Positions 1 to 10,490 of a stretch of 64,000 nucleotides of DNA are shown here, piece after piece. The DNA lies in NCBI RefSeq assembly GCF_038396675.1, contig NC_088920.1:24942501-25006500 (forward strand). Direction: 5' to 3'. The stretch comes from Hydra vulgaris (lineage: Eukaryota > Cnidaria > Hydrozoa > Anthoathecata > Hydridae). The notes below the pieces were generated by a model. The model was not told the DNA's origin. It did no database searches and was given only the letters and a program-made list of their open reading frames with translations. How positions within the stretch are numbered: position 1 is the stretch's first letter; each line of letters starts with the position of its first letter. A program made the position numbers and the translations under genes.

Positions 1-826
<826 letters not shown>

Positions 827-1129
827 CACAAATTTATCTTTTGAATAATACGTTATATAACTGATCTGCGCGTATACGCGAGAAAAAGAAACAATTAAAA
901 TGACATAGGTGGTATTTATGCATCGCCCATAACTAAAAAATTATTTTATATCAAATAATGTTTTCATTATGTTTGTGGCTATGAAAATAGCCGTTTTTAA
1001 TTTCTTTCTTGAGGAGACTTCGGTTCTATATATTTTATGACTGGTAAATCCAGGTAAACAAATTTTTTTTTGACAAATCGATACTTCCTTCTCGGCAATC
1101 AAATCTTCAGTATTGAATTAACTTTTTAA

Positions 1130-1440
1130 TTAACCTATTTTTTTCCTTTTTTTTACACATGGCTTAAGTTGCATATTCTCTGGGTTTGTCTTTTGGTAAT
1201 GAGATTTAAGAATACTTTTTAATCGCAATGTTGGGCAAGGAATTGATTGATAAGTAGTTTTGAGTTTGTTAAACTCCATGTGAATTGATTCTCCACCTTG
1301 TTCTCCATAAAACCCAAATCCTGCTCCCCATTTTTGCATAAACGGAATAGCATGATGTTCCAACATATGCAGCTTAGGTGTCACTGAAGCCTCTGGCCAA
1401 TTTAAGCGATAAAATTTCATCAAGTCGTTTATATTTTTTT
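1130..1440 (-). CDS. RAG1-like last exon: zinc His pair and catalytic Glu motif
   Basis: The exon starts after TTTTTTTAG and ends at a TAA. It contains PKLHMLEHH followed by GAGFGFYGEQGGESIHMEFN. The H-x4-H spacing and the Glu in a Gly-rich turn before an aromatic/basic helix match the RAG1 segment with H937, H942 and E962. A basic tail with VKKRKKIG ends the protein. Retention of this block in an otherwise damaged locus suggests the gene was under selection until recently. Confidence 0.8.
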
Positions 1441-2222
1441 CTAAAAAAAATTTAAAATTAAATTAACAAAAAAAAATAAAAAAATAAGTATACATAAACT
1501 TATTTTAAAGCATTTTATAGAGTGCGACTTACTTAAAAGAATTAAATCGTCTTGTGTAATTGTATTTTTCGAAGAAAATATTTTATAGCACTGGGCAAAT
1601 TTATCAAATAGTTGTTTATATTTACTGCTAATTTCAACTGCAAACTGATGCATGTTTGTTCCTGAATATCCTTCATCGTGAACAAGCTTCGGGATACAGT
1701 TGCATAGCTGAAGTATTGAAGATTTCTAAATAGCAAATTTATTTTACTAAAGATATATTTTTAGGTTTATTGATGTATTATTTGTTGTAATTGCATTAAA
1801 TTACAATTTTTCCAAAACTATATTAGTATTAAAAGTAAAAAAAAAAGATAATAAACTATTATTTATCAAGTAAAAACCTAGTTATCTGTCTTTTACGTAC
1901 TACGTCATGCTTTTTATTCATATTAATATCTAATTTAATTACTTTTAGCATTTTATGCACGTGGTTTCCTATAAAACTTTTTCCGTGGTAAGCTTGACGT
2001 TGTACTTTAAGCTTTTGTAGTATCGTCTCAATCATCTTAGTGCATGGTCTCTGACCCATTTCTGATGAATGTTTTTCAAATAGAGTATTATAAAGATCAA
2101 TCTAAAAAAAACTTAAAGTAGTATAACATAAACTAACAATAGTTGCATAGCAGTAATAATTATATTATTCATTTCATAAAAACAAAGACTAATCTGTGAA
2201 TGACAGGGTTGATATTTAAAAC

Positions 2223-2291
2223 ACTATTTTTTTAAACTCTGATCTGCATATGAAATTATTTCATATGCAGATCAGAGTTTAAAAAAACAGT
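2223..2291. repeat. Near-perfect palindrome in RAG1-like intron 7
   Basis: Two 34-nt arms (2223-2256 and 2258-2291) are reverse complements with one mismatch and a one-base centre. It lies in the intron between exons 7 and 8 and could form a cruciform or a transcript hairpin. Confidence 0.9.
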
Positions 2292-2623
2292 GATCAGAGA
2301 GAAAAAAACAAAAATTAAATCTGTATATGAAAAATTGCTTTCGTGCTTATGAAAAAATGCAAATTGCTTGACCACAAACTTGTAAAAATGTGTTCTAAAT
2401 ACACTCAAACTGATTGACGTTTAAGCTTTTTTCTACAATTAGTTTGCACTATAGCAAATGCTTTCAAAACTATTTAGTGCATACAAGTTAACACCTATAC
2501 AACTTCATTTCTTATTTCATTTACAAACACAAATTCTACTTTTATGACTACACATATCAATATGAAATAGATAATATAAAATCATAAAAATATCAAATCA
2601 ATGAAATCAATAAACTGTATAAC

Positions 2624-2950
2624 CTTTTTCGCTTTTTCACTATTAAGTAACTCAATTTCTTTAGAGTAGAGAGATTGAAAATTTTCTAAATTATCTGAAT
2701 TGTTAACAGCAGCTAACAAAATGACATCATTGATTTCTTGGATTTGATTATCAAAGTTAAGAATTTCAGTTTGAAGATTTAACAATTGTTTTTGTTTTGA
2801 TACAAAAACTGGATATTCTTCTGAAAAGTTAATTCTGCTTTTGACTGCTTCTGCAGCAATCATAATATCTAATTGGTGGACTTCTTCTTCAAACAAATTA
2901 AAAAAATTCAAATAAATACCAAGAGCCATATGGAGACTAGGTAAAGATAC
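2624..2950 (-). CDS. RAG1-like exon 7: segment around the second catalytic Asp
   Basis: This exon is bounded by TTTTAG and AAG|GTTATA and reads through without stops. It opens with VSLPSLHMALGIYLNFF, which aligns by eye with the RAG1 segment that carries D708 (LHCDIG in vertebrates). In this copy the aligned position is Ala. A charged helical region, including HQLD and several Glu/Lys stretches, follows. If the alignment is right, the second metal-binding Asp is absent or lies elsewhere in this branch of the family. Confidence 0.7.
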
Positions 2951-3356
2951 CTAAAAATATAAATTGAAAGTATATAATAATGTACTTTTATTAAGCTGCA
3001 CTGCAAAGTTATTACTACAAATAAAAACAACATTACTTGATCTAGTGGTATTTTCAAAATGGGCTTTGTGATGACATTATTGAAGTTTTTTACATTTTTC
3101 TTTAAACCTCCGTTTTCTATAAATTTTTCATGATCCAATAGTAGATCTTCTAAGGTACGATCTTTTATTTCAGAACTTTTCTGCTCACCAAGATTCATGT
3201 CACTTGCTGTTGCATAACAGAAAAGACAACAATGCCTCCCTTAAAATAAAATGGATAAGAAATAGTTAAAATTATTAATTATAAAAAAAAATTATAAAAA
3301 ATCATATTTAATAATCTATTAATAAATTTTTTTATTATTTTTACTATAATATACTA

Positions 3357-3363
<7 letters not shown>

Positions 3364-3442
<79 letters not shown>
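3364..3442. repeat. (AT)n microsatellite in RAG1-like intron
   Basis: About 80 bases of AT dinucleotide lie in the intron between exons 5 and 6 of the RAG1-like locus. Confidence 0.95.
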
Positions 3443-3447
<5 letters not shown>

Positions 3448-4904
3448 TGTAATACTATATGTAAATATTATAAACCATATTGTGGTTTTTCATTCAGCAA
3501 AAATGTCCCAACCATTTTGTTTGAAGTTCAATATATTTCGAATTAAGTAGCAAAAATTATGAAAATACTGATAATTTGTCATTAATAAAGATAGAAATCA
3601 CCTGATGCTCCTGAGATTCCATAGAGGGCACATAAAAACTGATAATCACCAAAAACAAATACTCTAATATTGTTATCCCTGTTGAGGTGTGTAGAAATGT
3701 TTAAGATAAATTTAATATAAATATCATTTGTAATATATTACATTTATTTTAAAGTATAATTTATTAAAACTAATTAGTACTAAATTATTAAAACTATTTA
3801 ATTCAACTAAAAATAAAGCACATTAGTTATTAAAAAGAAAAAGAATTTTTTTATCTTACTTATACTTCATTTCTTGAAGATCTTCTATTTGCTTTTCAAA
3901 CCTTGACATGGCTACTTTGACATTGATTCTGTAATCCTTCGCCTCGAAAATGCTAAAAACTATGGTGTTGTCTTTGCTATTTGGGTTTAGGGTATTTGCA
4001 ACCTGGTAAGTTATTTTAAAACTCCCCCCACTCCTTATCAGGAATAAATTTGTGGTAATGAAGTCTTTTACAACTACATAAAAATAAATTATTTAATAAT
4101 TAAATACATTTTAAAATAATAAATTATTTAGTAGGCAATGGTTTTCATTTTAACTAATAACAAATATACCCAAATGAAAAAAAAATTTACTTTATAAATT
4201 ATGTTTTAAAAAAATTTTCATTATTGGTTGTTAAAACTACCTTTCTAATTGATCAAGATGTCTTAAAATATGCATTGGTAAATTTTCAATATAACCCCAA
4301 GATGCATATTTTATTTCAAATGTTCCTTTCTCTTTTTTTTCAAAGGTAAATGGTGCATTTTCCACAATAAGGTCATCACCAGATAACTTTTCAGCAACTA
4401 TTCTTTGAGAAGAATGTGATGCTGTATTTATATTAAAGCTCTTCAGCCATCTTTAAACAAACAAAAAAAATTATATGTCATGTTATAAAAATTAGTATAG
4501 AATAATATTTATATAGAAAAATATTAACCTGGAAATTGTTTTAAGCTTTTCCCATGGTATGCACAGATCTGCTTTCATTGCTACCATGTTAGTGGCACTA
4601 ATTACTACTCTTTCAGTATTTAGGTTATCCAATATTAATCCTTTTGACTCTGCTTGAAAAGAATTAAGGAGTTTTGATGATTGACAACAAATTGCATCAT
4701 TGGATGTACCAGACACAACTTTCAATTGTCTTTTAATAGAAGCATTTCTGACTCTAACTGTTGTGGTCGATGCTTGATCACTGCTTACATAAGCTTTCGG
4801 AGCAAGTGAAAACAAAACTGGCTAAAAAAAAAGATTTATGAAAAGTAATACCTATTTAATTAATGGTTATTATAAATTAAGCTAAAATTAAAATATATTA
4901 TTAC

Positions 4905-5925
4905 TCTAGGACCTCCACTTTTAAACTCAACAACTTGTTTACCATCTTTTGCAATCTTTTTCTTAAGAACATGAAGTGCAGCATCTTCAACTATTCTTGG
5001 AATATTGTCATCCACTGTAAGATTGAAAATCTCAGAAATATTGTTGTTAAGTAATGTTGACAATGATGATGTTGATGATGTTACTGTAAAAGATGATGAA
5101 GCCAAATTAGAAGTAAATAATGATATAGATGGTGATAACAATGAGGCTGTTTGTGCTATTGATTTATCAATGCATATACTCTTATGATTAGTATATAAAT
5201 CATACTCTTTCATTACATTGAACTTTTTTTTACATATGCACTCAATAGTTAATATGTTTAAAAGAGAATTTGTTTTTACACTGGTCACCAAGTCTGTAGG
5301 TAAAATAGGCTCTTTACATTTTGGACAAAATGTTTCATTAAGTTTTTTTACCTTTATAGTTTCCACTAGACAGAAAAAACAAAATAAATGTTCACATCTT
5401 TTAAGAGTAACTGGTTGTTTTGGTACTTTACTACATAAATTACACTGACAAAGTGATAAATGAGGATTAAATTGGTTTTTTAATTCCTCAATATCTATAT
5501 CTGAGTCATGTGCTATCACAATGCTACTTTTTATTTTAGCAATCATTGAAAATGACCATACTTTTTTACTAATATCAGGGCGACCAATGAGCTTTTTATT
5601 GTGTTTAAATAATTTGGCTACATTTAGACCTTTACTAAGTTTTTTTACCTGCTGACAACAAAAGCATTCCTCACAATGAGGTTTCCAGTTCATACATAAA
5701 CAAAGTGTTGTTGATGTCATTCTTTTGATAACATTATTTATGGTATTATAACACTTATGGCAAATTGTATTTGAATAAACATTTTCTATATCATCTGACA
5801 GCATGACATGAAACACTTTTTCAATTTTATTTTTTTGGTTTGTTCCAATAGGGTATTTTTTTTTTCCCAACCAAATATCCACAGACCCGACAAAGAAGAT
5901 TCAAGTTCTTGTTATGAATCTCCAT
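4905..5925 (-). CDS. RAG1-like exon 1: N-terminal zinc and RING region
   Basis: The first recognised exon starts at an ATG that sits directly after a pyrimidine-rich AG, so it may be spliced to an untranslated leader. It encodes LCRVCG about residue 13. After a one-base frame change in an A10 run come YPI, CHKCY and WKPHCEECFCC, then a RING finger (CNLC, CEHLFCFFC, CPKC) and the stretch PTDLVTSVKTNSLLNILTIEC. The last stretch closely follows the region after the RING in vertebrate RAG1, including a Cys/His knuckle (CICKKK to HKSIC). In vertebrates this region is an E3 ubiquitin ligase and dimerisation module. The exon ends at AGA|GTAATA in phase 0. Confidence 0.85.
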
Positions 5926-6537
5926 CTAAGAAAAAAAAAAGTTTATGGATAAATATACTGATTAACCAACAAGCTTTAACCTCATTTATTAAATAGTGTT
6001 TACATTCATAATTTAAATTAAGCTAATAAATCAATAATAAACTGCATACAAAATAAAATACTTTATTTAAAATTAAAATAGAAAAACTTAGCAAACTTTT
6101 TTACAAAGGACAATTTACGTTAACTAAAATGGTGTCAATTTATGACAATCGTTGGATGTAAATTTTGAACAAGAAAAAAAATTGAGTGCGAATATTACTT
6201 ATAAGTAATAAAAAGATAAAAGATTCATATAAATAAAATAATAAAAAATTTTAAGTTTTACCGCTCAAAAAAAAAGAAAAAAGACTTATAAATCTGTAAA
6301 CAAATCAAAGAAAAAAATTTTTTTTAAGTAAATCTGCATCAGTCATAAAAAAATGTTCTCCTATTATTTTACTTACTTTTTAAAAAAATTAAGTTACCAA
6401 AACACTACCAATATTTCACAACTACTTATTCTGGTAGAAAATGATATAAAAAGCAAATAGTAATAAAAAAACTAGTTGTCAACTAAAAATTAACTTTGTT
6501 GCGAAGGCCCGAAGCCATTTTGAAAGTCCAAAAATTT
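5926..6537. other. AT-rich stretch upstream of the RAG1-like locus
   Basis: No exon, RAG2-like kelch repeat or terminal inverted repeat was recognised. A pyrimidine tract immediately 5' of the RAG1-like ATG (minus strand) resembles a splice acceptor, so a leader exon may lie here or further upstream. Confidence 0.4.
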
Positions 6538-7125
6538 TTATAATCCAATTGCGCTTGCGTACAATAACTTGTCGCTAATTAAGTAAGTTTGAACGACCGT
6601 GGTAGATGATTGACTAGAAACTAGCATAGATTTATTTTTTATTTTTTCTTGCAAAAGATTACAATCTTGATGTTTAGATTCAACATAGAAATTTATTTTA
6701 GTCTGTAACTTTTTGCCAATTCCATCGCAAATTTTGCGTTTTAAATTCTCTCTCATTAATAAAGGAGTATAATGGTTGTGTTGAAAAGGAGAAAAAAAAT
6801 TTAAGATACCTTTGTAACAAAAAAGGAGATAAAAAGATTTAATATTGTTTAATGAATTTATACGAGGTAAAATAGTATGGCTAAATAAACTTTTATACTT
6901 TGGTAGACCAAAATCTGGGTATAAACATTCTATTTTTTTGCTGCAAACACTTGACAATGCAAGAATACAAAGGAAAGAAGAACAGTTTTTATCATTACAA
7001 TTATTAACAGCTTCCTCTTGTACCAATTCTTCACGTTTTTTTCCTGTATCCAAAGAACTTAGGGAGACTGACAAAGGAAGAATGTTATCAAAACATAAAA
7101 AAGCTTGGATTATTATTAAAAACAT
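6538..7125 (-). CDS. Hypothetical secreted-type protein, single exon
   Basis: A 195-codon frame is open from ATG to TAA, unusually long for such AT-rich sequence. The first 22 residues are hydrophobic (MFLIIIQAFLCF...), like a signal peptide or anchor. A Cys-rich segment (CNDKNC, SVCSKKIEC) is followed by YPDFGLPKYKSLF and by FQHNHYTPLL. I do not recognise the family. It is on the same strand as the RAG1-like locus and 0.6 kb upstream, but no splice donor joins them. It could be a lineage-specific gene or part of a mobile element. Confidence 0.4.
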   Translation of the reverse strand: MFLIIIQAFLCFDNILPLSVSLSSLDTGKKREELVQEEAVNNCNDKNCSSFLCILALSSVCSKKIECLYPDFGLPKYKSLFSHTILPRINSLNNIKSFYLLFCYKGILNFFSPFQHNHYTPLLMRENLKRKICDGIGKKLQTKINFYVESKHQDCNLLQEKIKNKSMLVSSQSSTTVVQTYLISDKLLYASAIGL

Positions 7126-7416
7126 ATTGAAAAGTTAGGTGGTTATAATAAAAATCAGCGTTTAGGAAAAGTTTAATTGAGGTCAATAATCTTAAATCAT
7201 TAACTATACAGTCATTCCCAGATAGACATAAGGAGATAGAACTGTATAGACAGTTTCCAGTTGTTTGAGACCTAAGATATATGTAAAATATAACAATTAA
7301 ATAATTTTCATTAAATTTATCATGTGTATTTTTAAGTTTAATATTTATTAGTTTTATATTTATTACTTAAAAAAATCAATACATTGTATCAATAACAAAA
7401 CAATATAATAAAAATA

Positions 7417-7758
7417 TCAGTACCTTAAAAGAAGAAAATTGCCATTATGTTTTTCTTTGAAAATCTTTGGAATAAAGATTTCATAACTTTTAAGTGTCTC
7501 ATCTTTAAAAGAGTCAACAATATTGGCATCTTTAAAAGAACTGACATTTGTTTCCAACTTTTTTTTCCAGGAGATTAATTTTATTGTGTCATTTTGCAGC
7601 ATAGCTGTTTTGACTTTGTTATTAAGCTTCGTGATTTCAATTTCGAGCAACATTTTGAATATTTGGTAATTTGATAATTTTATAAGTTTATGATTCCATT
7701 TATTAATTTTGTAAATTTTATATATTTCAGGGTGTATGTCAAAGGCGACGTCCGACAA
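7417..7758 (-). CDS. Unidentified exon, Lys-rich and helical
   Basis: An open minus-strand stretch of about 113 codons ends in CTTTTAAG|GTACTGATA, a fair splice donor. It begins without an ATG, as an internal exon would. The product is rich in Lys, Ile and Asn and probably helical (KMLLEIEITKLNNKV). No domain is recognised. It could belong to the same transcription unit as the THAP-like fragment at 8877-8995. Confidence 0.3.
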   Translation of the reverse strand: MSDVAFDIHPEIYKIYKINKWNHKLIKLSNYQIFKMLLEIEITKLNNKVKTAMLQNDTIKLISWKKKLETNVSSFKDANIVDSFKDETLKSYEIFIPKIFKEKHNGNFLLLRY

Positions 7759-7839
7759 TTTTTTTTTATCAAATAAATCATATAAATAAAAAATAAATTG
7801 CGAAGACTAAAATTTAAAAAAAGATACACTATATAATCA

Positions 7840-8403
7840 TATAAAATTGGGGACGTCCATTGGTGTATTGTATTGTGTATTTGTTATTATAATTTGTTTC
7901 ACCTCCTGATAACCGTATAACAGAAGATTTTAATAAATATTTAACTTAGGGTGTCGAAAGGGACGTCCAAAATCTATTTTAAGTAAAGAGTTCTATTAAT
8001 AATTTTTTTAACAAATTAAATCCAAAATTAACAACAATTTTCATTTTATAGTGAAATAAAATTGGGAGCGTCAATTAATGTTTTTCAACAAATATTATTT
8101 ATCAAAAATTGTTTTGACTTCCGGTTCATAACTATTTTTATGTAAACTTTAAATCTCGCTTAAACAACTCGCTTTAAACAAGAACCCGTTACGCTATAAA
8201 TATAACTGACTATAATTTTAACCCGATTCAACAAAACTGCAATATTATTTATAATATAAAACAATATATAATTTGAAATGCAGTATATTATATTAGTAAC
8301 TTATTATTTGAGCTTTACCCTTTTTTTTCTCAGACCAAAATTATATTTCTGATATTTTTGGGTACGTCCACAGACGTACCAGACGTCCCCTAGATCCGCC
8401 CCT
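7840..8403. repeat. Dispersed repeat with GGACGTCC-type motifs
   Basis: Short blocks here (TTGGGGACGTCCATTG, GGGACGTCC, GGGTACGTCCACAGACGTACC, and an end reading CTAGATCCGCCCCTG) recur in diverged form at 19690-20170. The terminus, read on the minus strand as CAGGGGCGGATCTAG, resembles a hAT-type end. A related end, CAGGGGCAGATCCAGG, lies at about 16098. Confidence 0.5.
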
Positions 8404-8599
<196 letters not shown>

Positions 8600-8876
8600 G
8601 TTGTACTAACTAGTTGCATGTTGTTTCATATTTAATACCAAAATGAATACAAAAGCTGCCTTGGCTATTTGGTTTATAAATTAGACATAAGACTTGTCTA
8701 AATTATTTAACGAAGTCCACCAACGAGAAGGTAAGCCATAGGGCTTTGCACTCCGTTTCTAAAATGATATACATTTAACTATAACGATCATTTTAATTAC
8801 AATGCAATACCATTACATATATAACTCATGCATAATAATATAAAAGATGACTCGCCATGAAAATTATGTACTCACT

Positions 8877-8995
8877 TGTAAATTCTATATCTTCTGGAAA
8901 AAAGTATTTCTCACAAAAATAAACATTTCCTTTTGTTATTCTTTCTTGTAATAATCCATCTAATGGACGGTAAATAGCAAGAAAATCAATCAACT
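8877..8995 (-). pseudogene. THAP-like exon fragment
   Basis: The minus strand reads LIDFLAIYRPLDGLL then NVYFCEKYFFPEDIEFT, ending at ACAA|GTGAGT, a consensus donor. The CEKYFFPEDIE part resembles the C-terminal C..H half of a THAP zinc finger, with Tyr where His is normal. The acceptor side is poor (AAAAAG). This is probably a decayed exon of a THAP-type transposase or its host derivative. Confidence 0.35.
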
Positions 8996-9660
8996 TTTTT
9001 ATTATAGTGAATTTTTTTTGTTATAGTGAATCGTGCAATTTGAGATATATGATACTGGTATTGAATAATAGTAAAAGTATAATTAATATAGTTATTAGTG
9101 CAGCATATGATAATTATATTAGTCTATTTTAAAGATATTGTTACATTAAATTTTTTTTTTCTCCAAATAGGTATACCACCCATGGTGTTTGCTTTCGCTC
9201 CTATTTCCACCCCTCGTGTGTGCAACTTCTGCAAATGATTTACTGTTTAGAAGCCCCTTATAAATAATAAAAACCAAAAAAGTCTTGCACACCCAAGGAG
9301 TGAGAGTAGAAATTTCAATTTTGCTAAGTGTTATTTAAAATGGCTTCTTAGCTGTTTTTTTTTTAATTTTCTAACTTGGAATTGATAAAAGGCTAATCTA
9401 TGAAATAATGGGCTGATCTATGAAATAAAAAATACATTTTCAACTTTTTTTCACAACAAAGACTTATAAATCGCTTCTTAAATTTTCTTTGCTCTGTTAA
9501 GCATTCATTTTATTTATTAAATACTATATTATCTAGTATTTTTAAGTATGTTTACATATTCTGCACAGTTGTTTTTAAATTAAAGAGTTTACAAAAAACA
9601 ATTTAGTTTAATTCGGAACACATTATGTAAATAGATTCAATTCATGTTACTTTAATCTCT
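8996..9660. other. Non-coding stretch
   Basis: No gene is recognised. It holds a short duplicated phrase (GCTAATCTATGAAATAA and GCTGATCTATGAAATAA near 9390-9426) and poly-T runs. Confidence 0.4.
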
Positions 9661-9663
9661 CGT

Positions 9664-10488
9664 TCACACTATATAATAAACGCAAGTAGAAATATGATGA
9701 TTAGGGATATCCAAATCATGTTTCTTTGGGCATAAATCATCCACTAAATAAAGTTTTTGTTTTATATTAAAAATTACTTCGAAAGTGCTGTCTTTTGCAA
9801 TAGGTAGGGCATATAAACTTGTACATTTTACCTTCGCCGAAAGATATTTCATTCGGTAGTTGATGGGCATTTAACTTATCTCGAATATCCGACTCAATAA
9901 AAAGATAGGGAGGAACACCATTAAAATTATTTGAAATCGTAAAATTATTTAAAATTGTAAGTTGATGTGAGCAATAAGAACACTTTTTTTTAAGAAAAAA
10001 GTTCAAGACGACGTCTTCACCTACTTTTGAGAAGCAGAGATCATTAATAGTTCTAGTTTAACTTCGTATGCACAAATGATTATTGCAAACTACTTGTGAC
10101 TCAAAAGACTGAATTGGCTGAATGTCTTTTGAGTCACAAAATCCGAATGTACAGATCGAGTAATTTCCGTTTTCGTCTTGAGAAACACAAAGCTTGCAAA
10201 CGTCTAATACTTTTTACTTTATTCCAATCATTGGAATCAATAAACCCTATTATAGAAGCAATTTTTTTTTTTGATATCAGGGTTTTTCAAATTAATCAAT
10301 ATGTTCTTAGACAGCTTGCTTGAAATCCTAAGCGCGAGTAAAAAATAATCAATTGTACGTGTGTTCAATAACTTAACTGGCTTTTTAAAATTTGATTTAA
10401 TAAGCTTTCCTCCCCATTTAGGAATATTACTAAAAAACCACGAGTTTTCACTTCGTTTTTCGTTAACTTTCAATTTCTTTGGACTGAC
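9664..10488 (-). pseudogene. C-terminal part of the DDE_4/SWIM element: possible cysteine-protease-like domain
   Basis: The minus-strand frames read SPKKLKVNEKRSENSWFF, then IPKWGGKLIKS and LLNTRTIDYFLLAL, later KKKCSYCSHQ, NGVPPYLFIES and YLVDDLCPKK. The order WGG, N-T-C-T-I-D, a Cys pair, PPYLFIE and a VDD segment resembles a ubiquitin-hydrolase-like (papain-fold) domain I associate with cnidarian DDE_4/SWIM elements. If so, the catalytic Cys has become Arg (NTRTID). Joining across the Tc1/mariner insertion at 10491-11803 keeps the frame with the upstream DDE/SWIM part, apart from one TAA. Several frame shifts follow. The family assignment is tentative. Confidence 0.4.
10094..10139. repeat. 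Short hairpin
   Basis: Perfect 15-bp arms (TTGTGACTCAAAAGA and its complement) flank a 16-nt spacer. It sits inside the decayed C-terminal region of the DDE_4/SWIM element. Confidence 0.8.
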
Positions 10489-10490
10489 TA

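Larger units (their letters stand above)
1130..5925 (-). pseudogene. RAG1-like gene (ten exons, two frame lesions)
   Basis: Ten minus-strand exons with GT-AG borders can be drawn: 5925-4905, 4821-4529, 4450-4241, 4073-3860, 3678-3602, 3239-3037, 2950-2624, 2101-1943, 1725-1533 and 1440-1130. They add up to about 3.0 kb, or roughly 1000 codons, close to vertebrate RAG1 (about 1040). In order they show the RAG1 N-terminal zinc region (LCRVCG, then CHKCY), a C3HC4 RING followed by a zinc knuckle, core segments with ANTLNPNS, the zinc pair CLFC (RAG1 C727/C730), an LHMALG segment, and a final exon with HMLEHH and GEQGGESIH. The last two match the zinc His pair and catalytic Glu of RAG1. RAG1 family proteins cut DNA with a DDE RNase H fold in the nucleus. 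Intron phases agree at every junction. Two lesions break the frame: an A10 run at about 5851-5860 (one base too many) and a gap near 4022-4036. It may be a pseudogene, or the lesions may be assembly errors. Confidence 0.82.

Noticed and set aside
4860..5882. Plus-strand ORFs over the RING exon (5005-5187, 5218-5448, 5808-5996)
   Set aside because: They are shadows of the minus-strand RAG1-like exon and contain no domain.
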